A program made the translations under genes and the position numbers. From Saxidomus purpurata (taxonomy: Eukaryota > Mollusca > Bivalvia > Venerida > Veneridae), in contig JAFMSR010000017.1 in NCBI GenBank assembly GCA_022818135.1, positions 17,527,813-17,591,812 on the forward strand: a stretch of DNA of 64,000 nt, given 5' to 3'. Of the stretch, positions 34,394 to 49,300 are shown piece after piece; positions within the stretch are counted from its first letter, which is position 1, and each line of letters opens with the position of its first letter. The notes under the pieces were generated by a model that saw only the letters and a program-made list of their open reading frames with translations, did not search any database and had not been told where the DNA came from.

Positions 34394-37300
34394 TGGAATT
34401 CATTAAAAATGCAAGTTTGAAAAATTATCATTACCTCCCTTTACCTATCTCGGTTGCGCAACCAAGATAGATCGGAAATAAATGAATTCAGAAGCTACAG
34501 TTTTAAAACTTGCCTTTTGGTTCAGAATGTTAAAATGTTTGTATATCTATCCAATGCAAACGTAAAAATAGAGATTATATTGAAATAAAAAGAAATACTC
34601 AACTTTTTAAATTCTTCCATATTAAAGGGGAGTAATAACAAAAATTTATAAAAGTGAATAAAATGTAAATTTCTACTAGGGATCTAACTCTATGTAATTT
34701 GTCTTTTCGTTCCTGAAATAAATCTCTAACAGAATATACAAAAAGTAAAAATTGCCATCAAATGTTGCTTAAATGTGATTGGCCACCTTTAAATTGATCA
34801 ATATCATTCTGTCTTATTCAACGATTGCCCAATAATCTATATTTAGCACATTGGTAAAGTACAATTATAAACAAATACACATGGTTGCTCAAATAGAGTT
34901 TTATCATGTCTTCAATGTTTGATTCTAGTCAATATTGTTTTTATTTCTTTCCCCGTTTTTACTTGAATATAGTTTCCATACTTCCAATGAATGAAATTAA
35001 TTTAACTTTATTACCATTATTATCACAGTTTGAATACTTTAAATTATACTTTGGTAAGGGTTCTTCACTCTCAATTTATTGCAATACGTATCACAAAACA
35101 GTGTCGCATATTGCCATACATAACAATATAAAAATTCCTCGCAATACCCATCCCTACTACTCAATGCAACTTCAAGCCATAATCTGCTTGCAAATCTATT
35201 CACTATATATTACTTGCTTCTGACAGTCAATTTTAAAAGAACCCAATAATCAATAAATGGAAATGTGGTAATAAAAATCTAGAATGTCCATCTATAAAAC
35301 CAGCAGGTTTATTTTGTTATTGTTAACATCTAACAAACTAACATACTTTGAAGATCAGATGAAAACTGGTTTACTTAGAGAGAGGACAAGGTTAATTTGG
35401 CCAATTTTGGATAATTCAAGGGCCATTATCCAAAAGTGCCTAGGGTAATTTGGCTGGTTATCAAACTTAGCCTATCCATTGATCACTGTTTGACTTAAGA
35501 GTGAAAAAAGCTAATTTGGCCAATTTTGGATAATTCAAGGGCAATAATCCAAAAGCGCCTAGAGAGCAGACGACATGTGTGGATGCCACCTAAGGTGTTC
35601 TCATAATACATCCCTTCGTGCATATTAAAACATAACAAACAAGATTGCACATTTAACAGCTATGTTATTGCCCTTTAACAGGTACAAGTTTTATCATATA
35701 ACTGAATAAAGCTGCAAGAAAACCAGCAACAGGTTTGGATCAAGACAAGACAGGCTGTCCATCAACATGGCCCAAGCTTGATCCTTGCTGATCAGCACCC
35801 GTTTATTTCAGAAAGTTCTAGTGATATAGTAGTAGTGGGTACAATCATGTACTCTTTATTTCCCATAATGATTAAACTTGTAGATCAAAATTCCACTAAT
35901 CAAGTGTTCTCACTTCTGAATTCCAGATTACCAACTATGAACTTGTAGCCTTCAATTCATCGTAATGTTTAGAGAACTCATGCACTCTGACTTGGTCTTT
36001 CCGATTGGTTCTATAGTCACAGAATCTACAACTGAACGGCTTCTCTCCTGTGTGTGTCAACAGATGCCTCTGTACTTTCTGCTTTGCTTTAAACATTCTA
36101 CCACAGTTTTCAAAATTACAAACATACACCGGCACTCCGTCAACTCTGCAGTGTGAATACTGTTCAACAGCTTGCAAGTCTTTATTCTGATGTGGCAGAA
36201 TTTGGCTGAAGAAGCTTTGTCCTGGCAAGTCCAGGATTGAACCTAGAGGTGACCCGGCTTGTCCACAGTCTGTCTCACTGTCATGGAAATATCTTGATCC
36301 TGAAATCAAATTCAAACAATTCTTTATTAACTCATTCAAATGGTCTTGCCGCAATGTGCTATGGAAAACACTGAAAATAGCAATTGTACACGAGATGTAA
36401 AATGCTCTATACACTACAGAAGCGGAATTAATGCATGCATTTTTAGTTTAATTAAAATATTTATCGGAACTTCTTACAGGCACAATCCTGAAATTCATGG
36501 GGGGAAAAACTAAGTCAACCAGTCCTGATCTATCAAAATGTATGAGAAACTTATTTATTTTTTTGTTATATATGCAAATCTTTGTAATGATCTACGCAAA
36601 ATAATAACTGACCTTAAAGATTCAAAGTAAATATTAACTGGTAATACTTAATTACTCAGAACTTGATAAATGAGCTAGAGAGAAATAGTATATAACAATG
36701 TCCAAGTCCAATGACAACCTTTGTTTGCACTTACTTTGTGACTAGAAATGTTCAACAATCATATATCATTCTACCAGGTTTCTTTTGCATAACTAAATGC
36801 ATGAGCATTCAGGAACTGTTGACAGCATCCAATGTTCATTTACCTTTATTAGTCTGTTAACATTTTGAACTACTGTGAAGCCATAACCATTAGTAGGACA
36901 CTGATTCTCACTTAGGTAATCTTTTACTTGGGCACTGGTTCTCATATGTATCATCTTTATCTGGGGCACTGATTCTTGCTTATATCATCTATAAAAGGGG
37001 CACTGATTTTCACTTATACCATACATTACTGGGGCACTGATTCTTGCTAATATCAAAAAGTGGGGCACTGGTTCTCGCTTATAACTGGGGCACTGGTTCT
37101 CCCTCATATCATTTATAACTGGGGCACTTGTTCTCATTTATATCATATATTACTGGGGCACTGATTCTTGCTTATATCATCTATTACTGGGGCATTGATT
37201 TTCCCTTATATCATCTATTACTGGGGCATTGATTTTCTCTTATATCATCTATTAGTGAGGCATTGATTTTCTCTTATATCATCTATTAGTGAGGCATTGA

Positions 37301-40300
37301 TTTTCACTTGTATCATCTATCACTAGGGCACTGATTCTTGCAAATATTATCAATAAGTCCGGCACTGGTTCTTGCTTATATCATCTATTACTGGGGCACT
37401 GGTTCTCATCTGTATCATCTTTATCTGGGACACTGATTTTTGCTTATATCATCTATAAAAGGGGCACTGATTTTCACTTATACCATACATTACTGGGGCA
37501 CTGATTTTCACTTATATCATCTATTACTGAGGCACTGATTTTCACTTGCATCATCTATTACTAGGGCACTGATTTTCCCTTATATCATCTATAACTGGGG
37601 CACTGATTTTCACTTATATCATCTATTACTGGGGCAATGATTTTCACTTGTATCATCTATTAATGGGGCACTGATTGTCCCTTATATCATCTATTACCGG
37701 GGCACTGATTTTCACTTGTATTATCTATTACTGGGGCACTGATTTTCCCTTATATCATCTATTACTGGGGCACTGATTGTCCCTTATATCATCTATTAAT
37801 GGGGCACTGATTGTCCCTTATATCATCTATTAATGGGGCACTGATTGTCCCTTATAGCATCTATTACTGGGGCACTGATTTTCCCTTATATCATCTATTA
37901 CTGGGGCACTGATTTTCACTTATAGCATCTATTACTGGGGCACTGATTTTCCCTTATATCATACATTACTGGGGCACTGATTGTCCCTTATAGCATCTAT
38001 TACTGGGGCACTGATTTTCCCTTATATCATCTATTACTGGGGCACTGATTTTCACTTGTATCATCTATTAGTGAGGCATTGATTTTCCCTGATATCATCT
38101 ATTACTGGGGCACTGATTTTCCCTGATATCATCTATTACTGGGGCACTGATTTTCCCTTATATCATACATTACTGGGGCACTGATTTTCACTTGTATCAT
38201 CTATTACTGGGGCACTGATTTTCACTTGTATCATCTATTACTGGGGCACTGATTTTCCCTGATATCATCTATTACTGGGGCACTGATTTTCCCTGATATC
38301 ATCTATTACTGGGGCACTGATTTTCCCTTATATCATACATTACTGGGGCACTGATTTTCAATTGTATCATCTATTACTGAGGCACTGATTTTCCCTGATA
38401 TCATCTATTACTGGGGCACTGATTTTCCCTGATATCATCTATTACTGGGGCACTGATTTTCCCTTATATCATACATTACTGGGGCACTGATTTTCCCTTA
38501 TATCATGCATTACTGGGGCACTGATTTTCACTTGTATCATCTATTACTGGGGCACTGATTTCCACTTAATATATCATCTATTACTTGGGCACTGATTTTC
38601 ACTTGTATCATATATTACTGGGGCACTGGTTTTCACTTATATCATGAGTTTTGTTCAATCAATAATCATCAAATATGTTGGACAAAGTATTACAGCAATT
38701 TTCTATAATAATACTGTCTCCCTTGGTCTAGTGGTTCAGGCATCTGCCTTGGGAGCGGGAGGTTGAAGGTTCAAATCCCAGCAGATTATAATGATTACCC
38801 TATGCCTACCTGCCTGGTGCCTGGCATTAAAAGGATAGGATTTGGGAGGTAAATGTGCTCAAAAAGAAGGTGTCTCATAAGTCAGAAATGGTTGGCCCTT
38901 TAAGTAGAGGTGACACTATAACAAACAAACACTTTAATACCTTTTTACCTTTTAATAAAAAGGAATTCAATGAATTATAGTAACCTTTGCATTTTATCAA
39001 AAAATTCACAAAGTTTTATGCCAATAACTTTCTCAATCCGAACAACAGATTAATTTTCCCTGTATCTTAACCACCTATTCATCATTATAATGTGAATATA
39101 TTGGTATTTGACATCCGCATTTCTCTAACAGTTACTGCAGACTCAGAGAAACTTTTACTGATAACTGCATTCTGATGCTGCAAGGGAGATAATCTATCAG
39201 TAAGTTTCATAGATTACCATGTTCCTCATTTATATAAATACACTGTACAGTAACAGTATTCAGAAGCTTTTATAAATGGCGCTTATTTTAAATATCCCTT
39301 TAGTTAAATGTCCATCGATTCAGAAGTAAAACAATGTAATGAACACTAAATCTTTCCTTGCTGAAATTTCACTGAAAAATCTAGGTTAGTTTCTGCCAAA
39401 GAACATACAAATTCTATCCTTCTTATTCTTTCATTCTGCATAAAGGGAAACTCCTAGATATACCAGAATGCATTCAATAAACACAGTTTACAGAATTGTT
39501 AACATCAGTTCAAATCTTCATATCACATTGCTTTGGAAAATAAATTCAGCTTCCTTGCCATTACTTATAACTACATTTTATATCCCAAAATCTGTACTCT
39601 TTATTGCATTTCTTGTATACAGTTTTAAATCTGCTTCATCAATCTTAACTTGTATGTATTACTGCTTACTGTATGGTAATGAACTCTAGTGAATATTGCA
39701 GCTAGCGTAAATGCAAATACACTGTTACAAAGACAGTGTGTGATCAGTTAAAGTCCCAGGATCACATTGATTTTACTGATATAGAAAAATTAATTTACTG
39801 ATAGGATAATGATAGAACCATGTTCTATTCTCTCTAAAACAATGTTGACATATATTATGCCTTTCTTTCATAATCGAGCCATTTCTTCACGAAAAAGAGT
39901 TGCCAGAAAGCCTTTCTTATTTTTTGCAATATCACTGAAAAAAATACTGCACTATATTTCTAACATGAACATTGATTCAAAAAGCCAACTTAGGAATGAC
40001 TTTGGTACCAATATAGACCAATGCTGATGGTTAGAAATCTTACTTGGTAAATTGAGAGCTACTTATAATTGGGATCCTGTGACTTTAAAAGACAATTCTT
40101 TCATGAGAAAAAATAAGCGAATAAGTGCCAGATGTCTGACATTAAATTCTTCGCTTTGTCGTATCTTATTGATTTCACGTCTAAATGTAGTATATTATTG
40201 ATTTCACATGTCTAAATGTAATATATTATTGATTTTAATGTTTAAATGTAGTATCTTACTGATTTCACAATCATGTCTTAAATGTATTCCTTTTCAAATA

Positions 40301-43300
40301 ATGACTCGCACCATATTTTTACTGTTCCAGCTTAATTGGGAAACAAGTTAATGTTTGAATGAGTTATCTCATGAACTCTAAGGTTATCCTTCCTTGAACA
40401 TCTGAAGTTACAGAATCTACAAGCGAATGGCTTTTCCTTTGTGTGTATTTTTATATGTCGTAACATCATGCTCCGAGAAAGAAACTGTCTACGGCAATTT
40501 CCAAAGCTACAAATGAACACCGTTTGACCGTTCGCGACAGATACAGTGTACCCTTCATTGTTTGCAGCAACATCAGACTCATTTTCAGTTCCCAGCAGAT
40601 CCTCTATACCGGTTAAAGCTCCACTTCCGGCGGTGATAACCTGTCGGTGACTTCCAGTCCCTCCTACTCTGATGTTAGTCATATAGCCTCTGTATGCAGG
40701 ATGGCTATCTCCCAAATTTCCACACTCTGTCAAACCTGCAACAAAAATATTTCCTTTTTAATACCAATTCATGGAAATTTCTGCTAACATTTCACCATCC
40801 AGAATGTATAGAAACAATGTAAGTGGCATACTAAATTGTAATACAGAGACCTGCAATGTCTCTTACTATCATTTCCTTGTTCATGCATTTGTGTGCAGAA
40901 GCAGTTAAAATGTTAACCTTTTAGAATAGTACATATTCACCATATCAACTATGAAACTAAACTGGCATTTACAATTTACCATATTGCATAATGATAACTT
41001 TTTCACTGTTGTCAACAGCTATGCTCCACTTTTCACAACTGTATTACCATTAAAATTCAACTTTTACACTGTATTACCAGTTAATATTTTTAATTCTACA
41101 ATTTATGTCAAAGACAGATTTCACAGAAAAGCACATTCAATGGGTGGGCAAAATATATTATGAAACTCTTCACTGATATAAATAGATACAAAGGAATATT
41201 CCTTACAGCAGCATCAACTGCACAAAAGTATAAAGCAGAAACTTTTCCATGTAGTTCTCTGAAAAAAAGCGTAGAGTACATAACCGTGATTAAATAACAA
41301 CAAACAACAGGTACTCTTTGATTTAAGCCTGAAAATGTCTTCGGGATACTGAAGGTGGAACATTCTCACGAAGCACTGTTCTCTCAGTTTGAAACACAGT
41401 AGGTGAATCAGTTGAACTTATGTCTAATAGGTGAACCAGTCGAACTTATGTCTAATAGGTAAACCAGTCTAACTTATGTCTAATAGGTGAATCAGTCGAA
41501 CTTATGTCTAATAGGTAAACCAGTCTAACTAATGTCTAATAGGTGAATCAGTTGAACTTATGTCTAATAGGTGAATCAGTCAAACTTATGTCTAATAGGT
41601 AAACCAGTCTAACTTATGTCTAATAGGTAAACAAGTCTTAACTTACATCTAAAAGAGTCCTCCGAAGAACCACACAATCAAGTTCAATTGTTAAACTGTG
41701 GCACATTTATCACTGGTCAAATTTTCAGCCATGTAACAACTGCAGGTGGAACATTGTACTCTCTGTCCTCGACTTTCATCACACAGTAAATTTCACATTC
41801 TAGTAAAACTATGGACTTACAACACAGGCAGATACATGTCAAAGGCCATACTGTTGATCTGGCATTTTTATCAAACGGCAGCCCTATTGCCAAAAGCCAA
41901 ACAAACAAGAGCTGTCAGTAGGACAGCGCGCTCGATTTTTTTAGTGCTTGCCAATAAAACAAAACTTTGACAGTCAAGGGCACACAAGAATTTAACTAGG
42001 AATTTCTAAGTACAAATCAAGATACATTTTCACAGAGTTATCTTCTCTTGCTTACAGATAGGTCTCATGATGGTACATAAGTACTCCAACTTTCAAAGTA
42101 ATATCTCAAATGGTTAAGTCAACAAGTGGACAAGAATGAAAATTTTAACTAAGTTTCTAAGTCAAAAAGGGCCATAATTCATATAAAATCCTTCACAGAA
42201 TTACCTTCTCCTGCCCGTGTTTTGGGATCATGATGGTAAACAAGTATTCCAACTTTCAAAGTAATATCTGGAACGGTTTAGTCAAAAAGTGGACTGGTAC
42301 GAAAAACTTAACCCAGATTCTAAGTCGATAAAGGGCCTTAATTTTTAAAACAAATCCCTGACAGAGTTACCTTCTCTTGCTTACAGATGGGGTAATGATG
42401 TAAACAAGCATTCAAAGATTCAAAGCAATATCTCAAAGGGTTAAGGCAATAAGTGGATTTTACCCATATTCAATGTATTTTCTAAGTAAAAAAGGGGCAT
42501 AATTCTGTTCAAAACCTTGACACAGTTATGTACTCTTGTCTGTTGATGTAGGTCATGATGGTAAACAAGTATGGTAAGTTTCAAAGCAATACCTCCAATG
42601 GTTTGGAAATAAAGTGAGGTGGTACGAAAAACTTAACCAAGCTCAATACACTTTCTAAGTCAAACAAGAGCTGTCAGTAGGACAGCGCGCTCGACTTTTT
42701 TAGTGCTTGCCAATAAAACAAAACTTTGACAGTTAAGGGCACACAAGAATTTAACTAGGAATTTCTAAGTACAAATCAAGATACATTTTCACAGAGTTAT
42801 CTTCTCTTGCTTACAGATAGGTCTCATGATGGTACATAAGTACTCCAACTTTCAAAGTAATATCTCAAATGGTTAAGTCAACAAGTGGACAAGAATGAAA
42901 ATTTTAACTAAGTTTCTAAGTCAAAAAGGGCCATAATTCATATAAAATCCTTCACAGAATTACCTTCTCCTGCCCGTGTTTTGGGATCATGATGGTAAAC
43001 AAGTAATATAACTTTCAAAGTAATATCTGGAACGGTTTAGTCAAAAAGTGGACTGGTACGAAAAACTTAACCCAGATTCTAAGTCGATAAAGGGCCTTAA
43101 TTTTTAAAACAAATCCCTGACAGAGTTACCTTCTCTTGCTTACAGATGGGGTAATGATGTAAACAAGCATTCAAAGATTCAAAGCAATATCTCAAAGGGT
43201 TAAGGCAATAAGTGGATTTTACCCATATTCAATGTATTTTCTAAGTAAAAAAGGGGCATAATTCTGTTCAAAACCTTGACAGAGTTATGTCCTCTTGTCT

Positions 43301-46300
43301 GTTGATGTCGGTCATGATGGTAAACAAGTATGGTAAGTTTCAAAGCAATACCTCCAATGGTTTGGAAATAAAGTGAGGTGGTACGAAAAACTTAACCAAG
43401 CTCAATACACTTTCTAAGTCAAAAAAGGGCCATAATTCTGTCAAAAACCATGACAGAGTTATGTACTCTTGTCTGTAGATGGAGGTTATGATGGTAAACA
43501 AGTATGGTAAGTTTCAAAGCCATACCTCTAATACTTTTGAAATAAAGTGGGGTGGTACGAAAAACTTAACCAAGGTGTGACGCCAACGCCGACGCCGACG
43601 CAGACGCCGACGCCGACGCCGGGGCGAGTAGGATAGCTCCCCTTTTCATAGAAAAGTCGAGCTAAAAAGGGCCATAATTCTGTCAAAAACCATGACAGAG
43701 TTATGTACTCTTGTCTGTAGATGGAGGTTATGATGGTAAACAAGTATGGTAAGTTTCAAAGCCATACCTCTAATACTTTTGAAATAAAGTGGGGTGGTAC
43801 GAAAAACTTAACCAAGGTGTGACGCCAACGCCAACGCAGACGCCGGGGCGAGTAGGATAGCTCCCCTTTTCATAGAAAAGTCGAGCTAAAAAGTGTAGCA
43901 AATAGTTTCCATTTTATTTTCAAATAATAATTTGCACATTCACGGTTAAATACATAATGGCAGTAATACTAAATATTGCATCAATTTTTACACAAAAACG
44001 TACATGTCCTCACAGTCTTGTTCACTATTTAACCAAAAGTATGGACCCAGTAAAAAATCTTAAGCAGGCAGCTTTGTTTTTTTTCCCAGTTAAATTGCTG
44101 CATTTGTCGTTTTTCCTATGATCTAAAACTCTAGAGTGACTTAAACCTATTCTATGCTAAATTCTATTCATGTAACTTCACTATGTCAGTGATATTACAC
44201 ACATGGGTGCAGAAAACTGGTATAACCATGGCATTTCCATCAGATAACACAAAGCTACCCACTAAATATCCGTGTTGATCAGTGCATGAACAGAAACACT
44301 ACCTTCCAGTTAATCCTTCTATTTTCCATATACAAAGTAACAGTACTGATGACTTGAGTGTTTCAATTGCAGAATTAAAACATACATGTATAACATTAAT
44401 TATATTCACATAATCTCTCCTTTCACATCTAATATCATTTCCTTTACAAATGTAGTAACTTTCAATCTTTATGCAGGCACAAATTAGAAGTATTTCTCAC
44501 TCTTTGATATACAGCAGTTTTCTACGGATCAACTTCCTGCATAACTTGTTTATGTCTATTGAAAATGTGTTGTTTTAGGTTACCTTTCCTAGAGCTCTTA
44601 TAATCACAAAACTGACACTGGTATGGTTTTTCTCCTGTATGTGTTCTTATATGTCTTTGAAAATTACTTGCACTTGCAACAAACATCCTGCAGTTACCAA
44701 ACTTGCAGACATGCACTTGCACACCTTCTTTTACTGACATTTCGCAATACTGTAGCTCCTCCTCAGTCAATACAGCCTGCTGCTTTTTAGTGCGGAGGCT
44801 TGTATGGTTTAGTGCAGGGTAACTGTTTATTGCCATATCTGCTGTACCATCCAGAAGAACATCATCTTGGGGAATATACATTACAGTGTCTTGCTGCTCA
44901 TTTAAAGTCGGCTGATAAAAATCTCTGGCTGTTCTGAGGTAATCTGAAATACATTACATTACAATTCAGATCTTTCAGTTCATCTATAAAGCCTTTCAAG
45001 AAAGTCCTAAAGACAATAAATACTGTCCCAGATGACACCAGTTCTTGTTTACAAGTGCCTAACAAACAAATACACTTCTCTATCAGTTTCTCTAAACCAA
45101 GATTAGTAGAGCAAAAAGGCGTTACCATTTTACCCTCAAAAACAAACTAATTGCATACACTTAATTTTGGATTTATTCTGTCTTTCAGAGGTTGCAGTTT
45201 TTATGGATGGTCCATTGTGAGGCAACACCATCATAATTTATGTACATAAATGCAGCATGCAAGAAAAACCTCTCGAGTATGCCTCACAAGCAGATGTATT
45301 TTCCAAGTACCAAGCAATGGTAATGTTTTAATTGTTTACAAAATGTATTCATTTTCATGCTTTCTCTAATAGTTAACAGACTTTAGCAACCATTCTTTGT
45401 TCAATTCAAGTCGAAACAGGTCAGTATGAGCAACACGAAGAACACCAAAAAGCCCTGCTTGGAAACTTTATTGATACAATAAAAGATCTTACAAATAGAC
45501 AGAATACAAGTTCTGTAAGTCCTCATATCTAGTTCCAGTCAAAAGTTTGTCCATTTTATGGTCTTTCAATTATTCAGTCTTGAAAAAAATGTTTTTTGTG
45601 AATATTATAAATATGGACTTTTAAATTATCTTTTCTTGCGCATTTCATATCACAGTAAGAACATTGAAACATTTTCTGTCCATCATGATTCTTTAAGTGT
45701 CTATTCAATGTGTATTTCCAGGAAAAGACTTTTCCACAATCTTTATATGGACAGACAAGCTGCCCATCTCCCTTTCTGTTAGCACCTACAGGGTGCTGTG
45801 GATCAGAAGCTTCTGACAGATCAGTTTCTTCAGTTGCCATGGTTACAGCAGGCCAGCGATCTAAAGTAGCAGATCCTGCTGAATTCTGGGACATTGCCTG
45901 ATTGGGCAGGGGTGACATTTGAGCAACATGATGAATCAAGTCAGAATATTCAGTTAATGGTTTCCTTCTGATGTCTGATTGCAGAAAGTGTGATGTAGAT
46001 GAAAACTGTGTTGTAATTTCAGACAATCCACCAGCATGCATTTCAATGTACTGGCCATATTGATTCTGTACAGTAGGTCCTGCCACAGATGACATGTCTG
46101 AAATTACAACAAAGTTATGTAAGAAAATAAAAACAGTTAAGAGAAACGTAAAATATCATTCTTATTCAAGCTACCATGACACCTAGGTCTGCTCTACCAA
46201 CTATTCTATAGACATAAACTGTAGTATTATCTGAACTCTTCAAAATTGTCAGTGAAACTAAACCAAAAACCAGAGTTAATTCCCCCCTTGTCTTGCATGT

Positions 46301-49300
46301 CTTACATGTACTGCATTCTCTCTCTAATTGTGGGTAATCATTCATGCAAAGCTGTTCTAACACAACTAATTCATACATAATATACACTTTTTTCTCCCCT
46401 TCATCAGCTTATAGTGCCATCATGTTTTTTCTGAACATAATAAACCCAAATGAGCTTTGGTGAATTTGTGATTTTGTCCAATAAACTGAAGTTTTTCAAT
46501 AAAATCACAGGTACCTCACATACATACTTTCTTGTACAAAAATATGCCTATTATTTAATAAAACAAAGAATTACTTAATACGCAAGTCTTAAGTATGAAG
46601 TACCTGTGATTAAATTAGGTTGGACCCAAATTTCATCAACACAAAATATTCATACTTGGATGCAGAAGCTTCTTATTCTAATTTTGGTTTAACTTGTGTA
46701 CATGTTCAATGTTCACAGACTGAAGAATTGATAAACAAAAGACTTAGTGTAGTGATCTGATGTCAGTCTAAGCCTGTTGCTCAGGGGAGCTGCAAAATCA
46801 TGTTTCCTCCATATATGTGTAAACCTTTCCATTTAAGCTTTAGTATGAACCATATATTTTTGTGGCAACTATAACTTTGTAAACTCAACAACAACAATAA
46901 CCCCCCCCCCCCCCCTCCTCCACCACTTTAACTGCATCCAAGGAATTGCCTCCTGTAAAGTCTGAAGTACCAAGTCTGACAAACTTCTTTTAGAACGTAA
47001 GAAGAACGTACACTGCAAACCAGTTTATCTTTATTAAACATGAATTTACTACTTTCCAAGAAAAGTGTACAGATTCAATTTACAGAGATGTCACAACACA
47101 ACCTTATTGCACATATTTAGTCAATCACTTTTACTTACTTAATCCTTGTTCATTGAAATATAATTGGTATTTGTAATGCTTTGTAATTTGACATAATATG
47201 AATCAACGATCACATAATCTATTAGCATTTAGTTTAAAGCACAAAAATAAATTATGAAAGTCATCATTTTGATTCTGTTTTTTTTTTTTTTCAGGAAAGT
47301 TATTTTTGGCAGTTCTACTGGATTCTTTTGCATGCTTTATTAGTAATTACTTTTATTATATAAATTTCTAATTTCAAGAATCACTAAATCAGGCCCGCCT
47401 GAATGTCCGGATCAAGACTGCCTAGAAATTGATGTGCCTGAAATTGTGTCTCTTTATTTCATGCAGCTTCAGGTGATCTTTCCTTGCCGTTCGATGGTCA
47501 CAGAATGTACATTTGTACGGCTTTTCTCCAGTGTGTATTTTAACATGTCTTTCTATATTCTGCTTGCTTCCGAAAAAACGTTCACAATTTTCAAACTGAC
47601 ACATGAAAATATTAACATTTCCTCTTTTCACAACAGAATACCCCTGTTGCTCTACATTTTCAGGATTTAAAAACTGTTGGGTTTCTTCCGCGAATCTGTT
47701 TGAAATATCGCTTCCTGCTGTTGAATCGCCAAATGGCAACAAGTCTGAAATACATGTAAAAACATTGTTTTGTTAGTTTTGCTATCTAATGCTAAGAGTT
47801 ATAGGTACAACTAATCTTACCAGAAACGCCTAAATTACATAATGGCATGTAAAAGGGAAAAAACGGCATTTTTCCAGAAGTTCTTAACAAATATTATAAA
47901 TCTCTTTCTGACAATATGACGTCTCCATAACAACAGCCCCACTGCAAAAACACAATGATTGTGTTCCTATGTGTACCTATGTGTCTTTACTACAGAGACT
48001 GTCTGTCCCCTTCAGCACAACTGAAAAATTGCCATTAACAAGGCTTCCACTGCCACTTGTCAATGTTGACAAAAACCCAAATTCCGCTGAGTAGTCAAGT
48101 AATTTAAAGTTGGCATGAGAAATTTTAGCCATATCAGCCTTAATTTTAATTGCCAAGAAAGACCGTTATAGCCAGAAAGTGGTGACAGATTCAGAACTCA
48201 GGGGAGGAGGCCCTGCACCAACATCTTCTAAGTTAATTATCGCACAATCAATAGAATCTTGCAAAGAATAAATCAAAACAAAAGGCAAACCTACACAGCA
48301 CTGTGTTGCCAGAATAAATTAGCTAAATAGCTACTTCATTTCACACACTTGGCACTGTCAATTTGTATTTCATACTATATACTCAACTGACTCACAACTC
48401 AGTAGCAACAAAACAACACAGCATTACACCTTTGAGTATTGTATTCCAAATATCACCTAGCAAAACAAGTACTAAAAGGAGCATGAACAAGAGAAAATAC
48501 TTCATATATACCTACACCACTTGAAAATAGAGTGCCAAGTTACATTGGCACTAAGAAAAATATTAATCTAATCCAAAATACTATGTATCACCAGTGTTCA
48601 TCTGACAGCTGACAAATGGAGATATCATGTCAAAATTCAAGTCGACCTAGATCACACCAACTCACAGGGTATATATCACTTCTCAAATGGAACACCTGTA
48701 TCACCTGATGACACCAGCTTCAACTATAACCACACCATCTCAAAGAAGCATCAGTTCTTCTTACAGCAACCAAAGTAAACAATTCCATTCCTACATCTCC
48801 AAAGAGTACCTGCTCCCTACTCAAGAAGCTTCCTTACACCATTGAGTGTCCAAGTAGAATCTCTCCAACAACATCCTGTAAGCAACTGCTCGCTTGTTCA
48901 TCTTACAAAATTGCAGCCACAAACAGAAAAAAATCACAAGACGGTATCAATTACATGAAAGAACAAGCGGGCCAAGATGGCCCTATATCGCTCACCTTGG
49001 TACAAGTCCACTTGCCTGGTGGGAGATCACTAGATAATGTTATATACCAAGTAAGTTTTCCTACATACGCCTATGTAAAACAAATGATCCCCCCAGGCAA
49101 GGTCAATTTTGACCCCAGGGGCATGATTCGAACAAACTTTGAAGAGGTCTACTAGGCAATGCTACATGCCAAATATCTTAGCTCTAGGCCTTGTGGTTTC
49201 AGAGAAAAAGATTTTAAAGTTTTCCCTATATAAGCCAATGTAAAACTATGTGATCCCCGGTGCTGGGTCAATTTTGACCCGGGGGTCATAATTTGAACAA

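Noticed and set aside
36905..38645. CRISPR-like array
   Set aside because: Units are head-to-tail repeats without unique spacers, and the DNA is eukaryotic.
38702..38775. tRNA gene
   Set aside because: Internal promoter boxes are present but there is no acceptor stem pairing; a SINE head is more likely.
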